Of a DNA stretch of 64,000 nt, positions 39,741 to 53,500 are shown one piece after another (positions within the stretch are counted from its first letter, which is position 1; each line of letters starts with the position of its first letter). The position numbers and the translations under genes are program-made. The notes under the pieces are model-generated. The model was not told where the DNA came from. It ran no database searches and saw only the letters and a program-made list of their open reading frames with translations. The DNA is from Euwallacea fornicatus (taxonomy: Eukaryota > Arthropoda > Insecta > Coleoptera > Curculionidae), in the NCBI RefSeq assembly GCF_040115645.1, contig NW_027096027.1, forward strand, positions 248,001 to 312,000, given 5' to 3'.

Positions 39741-40649
39741 ATGATTGCATCTTGTTGAATTTCCAAGAAAAATAGTACTTTATGTGCTCAAACACTCAAA
39801 ATGTGTGATTGTTCTAAATTTGAAGCTCGATAACTTCGACAAATGACAACCCAATGTCTTAAACAGAGAGTCAAATTAATCAGCTCGACGAGATCTTTAA
39901 GATGACAAAACACATCATGATTGCATCTTGTTGAATTTCCAAGAAAAATAGTACTTTATGTGCTCAAACACAAAAAATGTGTGATTGTTCTAAATTTGAA
40001 GCTCGATAACTTCGACAAATGACGACCAAATGTCTTAAACAGAATGTCAAATTAATCAACTCGACGAGATCTTTAAGATGGCAAAACACATCATGATTGC
40101 ATCTTGTTGAATTTCAGAGAAAAATAGGACTTTATGTGCTCAAACACTCAAAATGTGTGATTGTTCTAAATTTGAAGCTCGATAACTTCGACAAATGACG
40201 ACCAAATGTCTTAAACAGACAGTCAAATTAATCAACTCGACGAGATCTTTAATATGACAAAACACATCTTGATTGCATCTTGTTGAATTTCAGAGAAAAA
40301 TAGGACTTTATGTGCTCAAACACTCAAAATGTGTGATTGTTCTAAATTTGAAGCTCGATAACTTCGACAAATGACGACCAAATGTCTTAAACAGAATGTC
40401 AAATTAATCAACTCGACGAGATCTTTGAGATGACGAAACACATCATAATTGCATCTTGTTGAATTGCAAAAAAAAATAATGCTTTATGTGCTCAAACACT
40501 CAAAATGTGTGATTGTTCTAAATTTGAAGCTCGATAACTTCGACAAATGACGACCAAATGTCTTAAACAGAGAGTCAAATTAATCAGCTCGACGAGATCT
40601 TTAAGATGACAAAACGCATCATGATTGCATCTTGTTGAATTTCCAAGAA

Positions 40650-42330
40650 AAATAGTACTTTATGTGCTCAAACACTCAAAATGTGTGATTGTTCTAAATT
40701 TGAAGCTCGATAACTTCGACAAATGACTACCAAATGTCTTAAACAGAGAGTCAAATTAATCAGCTCGACGAGATCTTTAAGATGACAAAACACATCATGA
40801 TTGCATCTTGTTGAATTTCCAAGAAAAATAGTACTTTATGTGCTCAAACACTCAAAATGTGTGATTGTTCTAAATTTGAAGCTCGATAACTTCGACAAAT
40901 GACGACCAAATGTCTTAAACAGACAGTCAAATTAATCAACTCGACGAGATCTTTAATATGACAAAACACATCTTGATTGCATCTTGTTGAATTTCAGAGA
41001 AAAATAGGACTTTATGTGCTCAAACTCTCAAAATGTGTGATTGTTCTAAATTTGATGTTCGATAACTTCGACAAATGACGACCAAATGTCTTAAACAGAG
41101 AGTCAAATTAATCAGCTCGACGAGATCTTTAAGATGACAAAACACATCATAATTGCCACTTGTTGAATTTCCAAGAAAAATAGTACTTTATGTGCTCAAA
41201 CACAAAAAATGTGTGATTGTTCTAAATTTGAAGCTCGATAACTTCGACAAATGACGACCAAATGTCTTAAACAGAATGTCAAATTAATCAACTCGACGAG
41301 ATCTTTAAGATGGCAAAACACATCATGATTGCATCTTGTTGAATTTCAGAGAAAAATAGGACTTTATGTGCTCAAACACTCAAAATGTGTGATTGTTCTA
41401 AATTTGAAGCTCGATAACTTCGACAAATGACGACCAAATGTCTTAAACAGACAGTCAAATTAATCAGCTCGACGAGATCTTTAAGATGACAAAACACATC
41501 ATGATTGCATCTTGTTGAATTTCCAAGGAAAATAGTACTTTATGTGCTCAAACACTCAAAATGTGTGATTGTTCTAAATTTGAAGCTCGATAACTTCGAC
41601 AAATGACAACCCAATGTCTTAAACAGAGAGTCAAATTAATCAGCTCGACGAGATCTTTAAGATGACAAAACACATCATGATTGCATCTTGTTGAATTTCC
41701 AAGAAAAATAGTACTTTATGTGCTCAAACACTCAAAATGTGTGATTGTTCTAAATTTGAAGCTCGATAACTTCGACAAATGACGACCAAATGTCTTAAAC
41801 AGACAGTCAAATTAATCAACTCGACGAGATCTTTAATATGACAAAACACATCTTGATTGCATCTTGTTGAATTTCAGAGAAAAATAGGACTTTATGTGCT
41901 CAAACTCTCAAAATGTGTGATTGTTCTAAATTTGATGTTCGATAACTTCGACAAATGACGACCAAATGTCTTAAACAGAGAGTCAAATTAATCAGCTCGA
42001 CGAGATCTTTAAGATGACAAAACACATCATAATTGCCACTTGTTGAATTTCCAAGAAAAATAGTACTTTATGTGCTCAAACACAAAAAATGTGTGATTGT
42101 TCTAAATTTGAAGCTCGATAACTTCGACAAATGACGACCAAATGTCTTAAACAGAATGTCAAATTAATCAACTCGACGAGATCTTTAAGATGGCAAAACA
42201 CATCATGATTGCATCTTGTTGAATTTCAGAGAAAAATAGCACTTTATGTGCTCAAACACTCAAAATGTGTGATTGTTCTAAATTTGAAGCTCGATAACTT
42301 CGACAAATGACGACCAAATGTCTTACACAG
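40650..42330 (+). repeat. Five-monomer satellite duplication (880-bp spacing)
   Basis: The rare ATTGCCACTTG marker occurs at 41155 and again at 42035, with the same preceding series (AGACAGTC, ATCTTG, AAACTCTC, TTGATGTTCG) and following series (ACAAAAAATG, GATGGCAAAAC). The spacing is exactly five times 176. Edges are approximate because neighbouring monomers share most sequence. Confidence 0.75.
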
Positions 42331-45300
42331 AGTGTCAAATTAATCAGCTCGACGAGATCTTTAAGATGACTAAACACATCATGATTGCATCTTGTTGAAT
42401 TTCCAAGAAAAATAGTACTATATGTGCTCAAACACTCAAAATGTGTGATTGTTCTAAATTTGAAGCTCGATAACTTCGACAAATGACGACCAAATGTCTT
42501 AAACAGAATGTCAAATTAATCAACTCGACGAGATCTTTAAGATGACAAAACACATCTTGATTGCATCTTGTTGAATTTCAGAGAAAAATAGGACTTTATG
42601 TGCTCAAACACTCAAAATGTGTGATTGTTCTAAATTTGAAGCTCGATAACTTCGACAAATGACGACCAAATGTCTTAAACAGAATGTCAAATTAATCAAC
42701 TCGACGAGATCTTTGAGATGACAAAACACATCATAATTGCATCTTGTTGAATTTCAAAAAAAAAAATGCTTTATGTCCTCAAACACTCAAAATGTGTGAT
42801 TGTTCTAAATTTGAAGCTCGATAACTTCGACAAATGACGACCAAATGTCTTAAACAGACAGTCAAATTAATCAACTCGACGAGATCTTTAATATGACAAA
42901 ACACATCTTGATTGCATCTTGTTGAATTTCAGAGAAAAATAGGACTTTATGTGCTCAAACACTCAAAATGTGTGATTGTTCTAAATTTGAAGCTCGATAA
43001 CTTCGACAAATGACGACCAAATGTCTTAAACAGAATGTCAAATTAATCAACTCGACGAGATCTTTGAGATGACAAAACACATCATAATTGCATCTTGTTG
43101 AATTGCAAAAAAAAATAATGCTTTATGTGCTCAAACACTCAAAATGTGTGATTGTTCTAAATTTGAAGCTCGATAACTTCGACAAATGACGACCAAATGT
43201 CTTAAACAGAGAGTCAAATTAATCAGCTCGACGAGATCTTTAAGATGACAAAACGCATCATGATTGCATCTTGTTGAATTTTCAAGAAAAATAGTAATTT
43301 ATGTGCTCAAACACTCAAAATGTGTGATTGTTCTAAATTTGAAGTTCGATAACTTCGACACATGACGACCAAATGTCTTAAACAGAGAGTCAAATTAATC
43401 AGCTCGACGAGATCTTTAAGATGACAAAACACATCATGATTGCATCTTGTTGAATTTCCAAGAAAAATAGTACTTTATGTGCTCAAACACTCAAAATGTG
43501 TGATTGTTCTAAATTTGAAGCTCGATAACTTCGACAAATGACGACCAAATGTCTTAAACAGAGTGTCAAATTAATCAGCTCGACGAGATCTTTAAGATGA
43601 CAAAACACATCATGATTGCATCTTGTTGAATTTCCAAGGAAAATAGTACTTTATGTGCTCAAACACTCAAAATGTGTGATTGTTCTAAATTTGAAGCTCG
43701 ATAACTTCGACAAATGACAACCCAATGTCTTAAACAGAGAGTCAAATTAATCAGCTCGACGAGATCTTTAAGATGACAAAACACATCATGATTGCATCTT
43801 GTTGAATTTCCAAGAAAAATAGTACTTTATGTGCTCAAACACTCAAAATGTGTGATTGTTCTAAATTTGAAGCTCGATAACTTCGACAAATGACGACCAA
43901 ATGTCTTAAACAGACAGTCAAATTAATCAACTCGACGAGATCTTTAATATGACAAAACACATCTTGATTGCATCTTGTTGAATTTCAGAGAAAAATAGGA
44001 CTTTATGTGCTCAAACTCTCAAAATGTGTGATTGTTCTAAATTTGATGTTCGATAACTTCGACAAATGACGACCAAATGTCTTAAACAGAGAGTCAAATT
44101 AATCAGCTCGACGAGATCTTTAAGATGACAAAACACATCATAATTGCCACTTGTTGAATTTCCAAGAAAAATAGTACTTTATGTGCTCAAACACAAAAAA
44201 TGTGTGATTGTTCTAAATTTGAAGCTCGATAACTTCGACAAATGACGACCAAATGTCTTAAACAGAATGTCAAATTAATCAACTCGACGAGATCTTTAAG
44301 ATGGCAAAACACATCATGATTGCATCTTGTTGAATTTCAGAGAAAAATAGCACTTTATGTGCTCAAACACTCAAAATGTGTGATTGTTCTAAATTTGAAG
44401 CTCGATAACTTCGACAAATGACGACCAAATGTCTTACACAGAGTGTCAAATTAATCAGCTCGACGAGATCTTTAAGATGACTAAACACATCATGATTGCA
44501 TCTTGTTGAATTTCCAAGAAAAATAGTACTATATGTGCTCAAACACTCAAAATGTGTGATTGTTCTAAATTTGAAGCTCGATAACTTCGACAAATGACGA
44601 CCAAATGTCTTAAACAGAATGTCAAATTAATCAACTCGACGAGATCTTTAAGATGACAAAACACATCTTGATTGCATCTTGTTGAATTTCAGAGAAAAAT
44701 AGGACTTTATGTGCTCAAACACTCAAAATGTGTGATTGTTCTAAATTTGAAGCTCGATAACTTCGACAAATGACGACCAAATGTCTTAAACAGAATGTCA
44801 AATTAATCAACTCGACGAGATCTTTGAGATGACAAAACACATCATAATTGCATCTTGTTGAATTTCAAAAAAAAAATGCTTTATGTCCTCAAACACTCAA
44901 AATGTGTGATTGTTCTAAATTTGAAGCTCGATAACTTCGACAAATGACGACCAAATGTCTTAAACAGACAGTCAAATTAATCAACTCGACGAGATCTTTA
45001 ATATGACAAAACACATCTTGATTGCATCTTGTTGAATTTCAGAGAAAAATAGGACTTTATGTGCTCAAACACTCAAAATGTGTGATTGTTCTAAATTTGA
45101 AGCTCGATAACTTCGACAAATGACGACCAAATGTCTTAAACAGAATGTCAAATTAATCAACTCGACGAGATCTTTGAGATGACAAAACACATCATAATTG
45201 CATCTTGTTGAATTGCAAAAAAAAATAATGCTTTATGTGCTCAAACACTCAAAATGTGTGATTGTTCTAAATTTGAAGCTCGATAACTTCGACAAATGAC

Positions 45301-46055
45301 GACCAAATGTCTTAAACAGAGAGTCAAATTAATCAGCTCGACGAGATCTTTAAGATGACAAAACGCATCATGATTGCATCTTGTTGAATTTTCAAGAAAA
45401 ATAGTAATTTATGTGCTCAAACACTCAAAATGTGTGATTGTTCTAAATTTGAAGTTCGATAACTTCGACACATGACGACCAAATGTCTTAAACAGAGAGT
45501 CAAATTAATCAGCTCGACGAGATCTTTAAGATGACAAAACACATCATGATTGCATCTTGTTGAATTTCCAAGAAAAATAGTACTTTAAGTGCTCAAACAC
45601 TCAAAATGTGTGATTGTTCTAAATTTGAAGCTCGATAACTTCGACAAATGACGACCAAATGTCTTAAACAGAGTGTCAAATTAATCAGCTCGACGAGATC
45701 TTTAAGATGACAAAACACATCATGATTGCATCTTGTTGAATTTCCAAGGAAAATAGTACTTTATGTGCTCAAACACTCAAAATGTGTGATTGTTCTAAAT
45801 TTGAAGCTCGATAACTTCGACAAATGACAACCCAATGTCTTAAACAGAGAGTCAAATTAATCAGCTCGACGAGATCTTTAAGATGACAAAACACATCATG
45901 ATTGCATCTTGTTGAATTTCCAAGAAAAATAGTACTTTATGTGCTCAAACACTCAAAATGTGTGATTGTTCTAAATTTGAAGCTCGATAACTTCGACAAA
46001 TGACGACCAAATGTCTTAAACAGACAGTCAAATTAATCAACTCGACGAGATCTTT
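41455..46055 (+). repeat. Twelve-monomer higher-order repeat, about 2.2 copies (2,111-bp unit)
   Basis: Copy 1 is about 41455-43565, copy 2 about 43566-45676, and a partial third runs to about 46055. GACAACCCAATG occurs at 41606, 43717 and 45828 (equal spacing), GCCACTTG at 42035 and 44146, and ACTATATGTGC near 42417 and 44528. Copy-to-copy differences are very rare; one is ACTTTAAGTGC near 45583 where copy 1 has ACTTTATGTGC. This is the cleanest higher-order unit in the window. Confidence 0.88.
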
Positions 46056-47209
46056 AAGATGGCAAAACACATCTTGATTGCATCTTGATGAATTTCAGAG
46101 AAAAATAGGACTTTATGTGCTCAAACACTCAAAATGTGTGATTGTTCTAAATTTGAAGCTCGATAACTTCGACAAATGACGACCAAATGTCTTAAACAGA
46201 GAGTCAAATTAATCAGCTCGACGAGATCTTTAAGATGACAAAACGCATCATGATTGCATCTTGTTGAATTTTCAAGAAAAATAGTAATTTATGTGCTCAA
46301 ACACTCAAAATGTGTGATTGTTCTAAATTTGAAGTTCGATAACTTCGACACATGACGACCAAATGTCTTAAACAGAGAGTCAAATTAATCAGCTCGACGA
46401 GATCTTTAAGATGACAAAACACATCATGATTGCATCTTGTTGAATTTCCAAGAAAAATAGTACTTTATGTGCTCAAACACTCAAAATGTGTGATTGTTCT
46501 AAATTTGAAGCTCGATAACTTCGACAAATGACGACCAAATGTCTTAAACAGAGTGTCAAATTAATCAGCTCGACGAGATCTTTAAGATGACAAAACACAT
46601 CATAATTGCATCTTGTTGAATTTCAAAAAAAAAAATGCTTTATGTCCTCAAACACTCAAAATGTGTGATTGTTCTAAATTTGAAGCTCGATAACTTCGAC
46701 AAATGACGACCAAATGTCTTAAACAGACAGTCAAATTAATCAACTCGACGAGATCTTTAATATGACAAAACACATCTTGATTGCATCTTGTTGAATTTCA
46801 GAGAAAAATAGGACTTTATGTGCTCAAACACTCAAAATGTGTGATTGTTCTAAATTTGAAGCTCGATAACTTCGACAAATGACGACCAAATGTCTTAAAC
46901 AGAGTGTCAAATTAATCAGCTCGACGAGATCTTTAAGATGACAAAACACATCATGATTGCATCTTGTTGAATTTCCAAGGAAAATAGTACTTTATGTGCT
47001 CAAACACTCAAAATGTGTGATTGTTCTAAATTTGAAGCTCGATAACTTCGACAAATGACGACCAAATGTCTTAAACAGAATGTCAAATTAATCAACTCGA
47101 CGAGATCTTTAAGATGGCAAAACACATCATGATTGCATCTTGTTGAATTTCAGAGAAAAATAGGACTTTATGTGCTCAAACACTCAAAATGTGTGATTGT
47201 TCTAAATTT

Positions 47210-50200
47210 GAAGCTCGATAACTTCGACAAATGACGACCAAATGTCTTAAACAGAGTGTCAAATTAATCAGCTCGACGAGATCTTTAAGATGACAAAACA
47301 CATCATGATTGCCACTTGTTGAATTTCCAAGAAAAATAGTACTTTATGTGCTCAAACACAAAAAATGTGTGATTGTTCTAAATTTGAAGCTCGATAACTT
47401 CGACAAATGACGACCAAATGTCTTAAACAGAATGTCAAATTAATCAACTCGACGAGATCTTTAAGATGGCAAAACACATCATGATTGCATCTTGTTGAAT
47501 TTCAGAGAAAAATAGGACTTTATGTGCTCAAACACTCAAAATGTGTGATTGTTCTAAATTTGAAGCTCGATAACTTCGACAAATGACGACCAAATGTCTT
47601 ACACAGAGTGTCAAATTAATCAGCTCGACGAGATCTTTAAGATGACTAAACACATCATGATTGCATCTTGTTGAATTTCCAAGAAAAATAGTACTTTATG
47701 TGCTCAAACACTCAAAATGTGTGATTGTTCTAAATTTGAAGTTCGATAACTTCGACAAATGACGACCAAATGTCTTAAACAGACAGTCAAATTAATCAAC
47801 TCGACGAGATCTTTAAGATGACAAAACACATCATGATTGCATCTTGTTGAATTTAAAAAAAAAATAATGCTTCATGTGCTCAAACACTCAAAATGTGTGA
47901 TTGTTCTAAATTTGAAGCTCGATAACTTCGACAAATGACGACCAAATGTCTTAAACAGAGAGTCAAATTAATCAGCTCGACGAGATCTTTAAGATGACAA
48001 AACACATCATGATTGCATCTTGTTGAATTTCCAAGGAAAATAGTACTTTATGTGCTCAAACACAAAAAATGTGTGATTGTTCTAAATTTGAAGCTCGAAA
48101 ACTTCGACAAATGACGACCAAATGTCTTAAACAGAATGTCAAATTAATCAACTCGACGAGATCTTTAAGATGACAAAACACATCATGATTGCATCTTGTT
48201 GAATTTCAAAAAAAAATAATGCTTTATGTGCTCAAACACTCAAAATGTGTGATTGTTCTAAATTTGAAGCTCGATAACTTCGACAAATGACGACCAAATG
48301 TCTTAAACAGACAGTCAAATTAATCAACTCGACGAGATCTTTAATATGACAAAACACATCTTGATTGCATCTTGTTGAATTTCAGAGAAAAATAGGACTT
48401 TATGTACTCAAACTCTCAAAATGTGTGATTGTTCTAAATTTGATGTTCGATAACTTCGACAAATGACGACCAAATGTCTTACACAGAGTGTCAAATTAAT
48501 CAGCTCGACGAGATCTTTAAGATGACTAAACACATCATGATTGCATCTTGTTGAATTTCCAAGAAAAATAGTACTTTATGTGCTCAAACACTCAAAATGT
48601 GTGATTGTTCTAAATTTGAAGCTCGATAACTTCGACAAATGACGACCAAATGTCTTAAACAGAATGTCAAATTAATCAACTCGACGAGATCTTTAAGATG
48701 GCAAAACACATCATGATTGCATCTTGATGAATTTCAGAGAAAAATAGGACTTTATGTGCTCAAACACTCAAAATGTGTGATTGTTCTAAATTTGAAGCTC
48801 GATAACTTCGACAAATGACGACCAAATGTCTTAAACAGAATGTCAAATTAATCAACTCGACGAGATCTTTAAGATGACAAAACACATCATAATTGCATCT
48901 TGTTGAATTTCAAAAAAAAAAATGCTTTATGTCCTCAAACACTCAAAATGTGTGATTGTTCTAAATTTGAAGCTCGATAACTTCGACAAATGACGACCAA
49001 ATGTCTTAAACAGACAGTCAAATTAATCAACTCGACGAGATCTTTAATATGACAAAACACATCTTGATTGCATCTTGTTGAATTTCAGAGAAAAATAGGA
49101 CTTTATGTGCTCAAACACTCAAAATGTGTGATTGTTCTAAATTTGAAGCTCGATAACTTCGACAAATGACGACCAAATGTCTTAAACAGAATGTCAAATT
49201 AATCAACTCGACGAGATCTTTGAGATGACAAAACACATCATAATTGCATCTTGTTGAATTGCAAAAAAAAATAATGCTTTATGTGCTCAAACACTCAAAA
49301 TGTGTGATTGTTCTAAATTTGAAGCTCGATAACTTCGACAAATGACGACCAAATGTCTTAAACAGAGAGTCAAATTAATCAGCTCGACGAGATCTTTAAG
49401 ATGACAAAACGCATCATGATTGCATCTTGTTGAATTTTCAAGAAAAATAGTAATTTATGTGCTCAAACACTCAAAATGTGTGATTGTTCTAAATTTGAAG
49501 TTCGATAACTTCGACACATGACGACCAAATGTCTTAAACAGAGAGTCAAATTAATCAGCTCGACGAGATCTTTAAGATGACAAAACACATCATGATTGCA
49601 TCTTGTTGAATTTCCAAGAAAAATAGTACTTTATGTGCTCAAACACTCAAAATGTGTGATTGTTCTAAATTTGAAGCTCGATAACTTCGACAAATGACGA
49701 CCAAATGTCTTAAACAGAGTGTCAAATTAATCAGCTCGACGAGATCTTTAAGATGACAAAACACATCATGATTGCATCTTGTTGAATTTCCAAGGAAAAT
49801 AGTACGTTATGTGCTCAAACACTCAAAATGTGTGATTGTTCTAAATTTGAAGCTCGATAACTTCGACAAATGACAACCCAATGTCTTAAACAGAGAGTCA
49901 AATTAATCAGCTCGACGAGATCTTTAAGATGACAAAACACATCATGATTGCATCTTGTTGAATTTCCAAGAAAAATAGTACTTTATGTGCTCAAACACTC
50001 AAAATGTGTGATTGTTCTAAATTTGAAGCTCGATAACTTCGACAAATGACGACCAAATGTCTTAAACAGACAGTCAAATTAATCAACTCGACGAGATCTT
50101 TAATATGACAAAACACATCTTGATTGCATCTTGTTGAATTTCAGAGAAAAATAGGACTTTATGTGCTCAAACTCTCAAAATGTGTGATTGTTCTAAATTT

Positions 50201-50595
50201 GATGTTCGATAACTTCGACAAATGACGACCAAATGTCTTAAACAGAGAGTCAAATTAATCAGCTCGACGAGATCTTTAAGATGACAAAACACATCATGAT
50301 TGCCACTTGTTGAATTTCCAAGAAAAATAGTACTTTATGTGCTCAAACACAAAAAATGTGTGATTGTTCTAAATTTGAAGCTCGATAACTTCGACAAATG
50401 ACGACCAAATGTCTTAAACAGAATGTCAAATTAATCAACTCGACGAGATCTTTAAGATGGCAAAACACATCATGATTGCATCTTGTTGAATTTCAGAGAA
50501 AAATAGGACTTTATGTGCTCAAACACTCAAAATGTGTGATTGTTCTAAATTTGAAGCTCGATAACTTCGACAAATGACGACCAAATGTCTTACAC
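47210..50595 (+). repeat. Left copy of a 3.4-kb dispersed satellite duplication (offset 9,501)
   Basis: This block matches about 56711-60096. The shared rare marker TTCATGTGCT is at 47871 and 57372, and the AAAATAGTAAT marker near 49444 and 58945. It carries a 17-monomer internal echo, because TTCATGTGC appears again at 50862. Outside these limits the two regions use different monomer subtypes (for example near 47090 and 56590). Confidence 0.82.
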
Positions 50596-53500
50596 AGAGT
50601 GTCAAATTAATCAGCTCGACGAGATCTTTAAGATGACTAAACACATCATGATTGCATCTTGTTGAATTTCCAAGAAAAATAGTACTTTATGTGCTCAAAC
50701 ACTCAAAATGTGTGATTGTTCTAAATTTGAAGCTCGATAACTTCGACAAATGACGACCAAATGTCTTAAACAGACAGTCAAATTAATCAACTCGACGAGA
50801 TCTTTAAGATGACAAAACACATCATGATTGCATCTTGTTGAATTTAAAAAAAAAATAATGCTTCATGTGCTCAAACACTCAAAATGTGTGATTGTTCTAA
50901 ATTTGAAGCTCGATAACTTCGACAAATGACGACCAAATGTCTTAAACAGAGAGTCAAATTAATCAGCTCGACGAGATCTTTAAGATGACAAAACACATCA
51001 TGATTGCATCTTGTTGAATTTCCAAGGAAAATAGTACTTTATGTGCTCAAACACAAAAAATGTGTGATTGTTCTAAATTTGAAGCTCGAAAACTTCGACA
51101 AATGACGACCAAATGTCTTAAACAGAATGTCAAATTAATCAACTCGACGAGATCTTTAAGATGACAAAACACATCATGATTGCATCTTGTTGAATTTCAA
51201 AAAAAAATAATGCTTTATGTGCTCAAACACTCAAAATGTGTGATTGTTCTAAATTTGAAGCTCGATAACTTCGACAAATGACGACCAAATGTCTTAAACA
51301 GACAGTCAAATTAATCAACTCGACGAGATCTTTAATATGACAAAACACATCTTGATTGCATCTTGTTGAATTTCAGAGAAAAATAGGACTTTATGTACTC
51401 AAACTCTCAAAATGTGTGATTGTTCTAAATTTGATGTTCGATAACTTCGACAAATGACGACCAAATGTCTTAAACAGAGAGTCAAATTAATCAGCTCGAC
51501 GAGATCTTTAAGATGACAAAACACATCATGATTGCATCTTGTTGAATTTCCAAGAAAAATAGTACTTTATGTGCTCAAACACTCAAAATGTGTGATTGTT
51601 CTAAATTTGAAGCTCGATAACTTCGACAAATGACGACCAAATGTCTTAAACAGACAGTCAAATTAATCAACTCGACGAGATCTTTAATATGACAAAACAC
51701 ATCTTGATTGCATCTTGTTGAATTTCAGAGAAAAATAGGACTTTATGTGCTCAAACTCTCAAAATGTGTGATTGTTCTAAATTTGAAGCTCGATAACTTC
51801 GACAAATGACGACCAAATGTCTTAAACAGAATGTCAAATTAATCAACTCGACGAGATCTTTGAGATGACAAAACACATCATAATTGCATCTTGTTGAATT
51901 GCAAAAAAAAATAATGCTTTATGTGCTCAAACACTCAAAATGTGTGATTGTTCTAAATTTGAAGCTCGATAACTTCGACAAATGACGACCAAATGTCTTA
52001 AACAGAGAGTCAAATTAATCAGCTCGACGAGATCTTTAAGATGACAAAACGCATCATGATTGCATCTTGTTGAATTTTCAAGAAAAATAGTAATTTATGT
52101 GCTCAAACACTCAAAATGTGTGATTGTTCTAAATTTGAAGTTCGATAACTTCGACACATGACGACCAAATGTCTTAAACAGAGAGTCAAATTAATCAGCT
52201 CGACGAGATCTTTAAGATGACAAAACACATCATGATTGCATCTTGTTGAATTTCCAAGAAAAATAGTAATTTATGTGCTCAAACACTCAAAATGTGTGAT
52301 TGTTCTAAATTTGAAGCTCGATAACTTCGACAAATGACAACCCAATGTCTTAAACAGAGAGTCAAATTAATCAGCTCGACGAGATCTTTAAGATGACAAA
52401 ACACATCATGATTGCATCTTGTTGAATTTCCAAGAAAAATAGTACTTTATGTGCTCAAACACAAAAAATGTGTGATTGTTCTAAATTTGAAGCTCGATAA
52501 CTTCGACAAATGACGACCAAATGTCTTAAACAGAGAGTCAAATTAATCAGCTCGACGAGATCTTTAAGATGACTAAACACATCATGATTGCATCTTGTTG
52601 AATTTCCAAGAAAAATAGTACTTTATGTGCTCAAACACTCAAAATGTGTGATTGTTCTAAATTGGAAGCTCGATAACTTCGACATATGACGACCAAATGT
52701 CTTAAACAGAGTGTCAAATTAATCAGCTCGACGAGATCTTTAAGATGACTAAACACATCATGATTGCATCTTGTTGAATTTCCAAGAAAAATAGTACTTT
52801 ATGTGCTCAAACACTCAAAATGTGTGATTGTTCTAAATTTGAAGCTCGATAACTTCGACAAATGACGACCAAATGTCTTAAACAGACAGTCAAATTAATC
52901 AACTCGACGAGATCTTTAATATGACAAAACACATCTTGATTGCATCTTGTTGAATTTCAGAGAAAAATAGGACTTTATGTGCTCAAACACTCAAAATGTG
53001 TGATTGTTCTAAATTTGATGTTCGATAACTTCGACAAATGACGACCAAATGTCTTAAACAGAATGTCAAATTAATCAACTCGACGAGATCTTTAAGATGG
53101 CAAAACACATCATGATTGCATCTTGATGAATTTCAGAGAAAAATAGGACTTTATGTGCTCAAACACTCAAAATGTGTGATTGTTCTAAATTTGAAGCTCG
53201 ATAACTTCGACAAATGACGACCAAATGTCTTAAACAGAATGTCAAATTAATCAACTCGACGAGATCTTTAAGATGACAAAACACATCATAATTGCATCTT
53301 GTTGAATTTCAAAAAAAAAAATGCTTTATGTGCTCAAACACTCAAAATGTGTGATTGTTCTAAATTTGAAGCTCGATAACTTCGACAAATGACGACCAAA
53401 TGTCTTAAACAGAGAGTCAAATTAATCAGCTCGACGAGATCTTTAAGATGGCAAAACACATCATGATTGCACCTTGTTGAATTTCGGAGAAAAATAGGAC

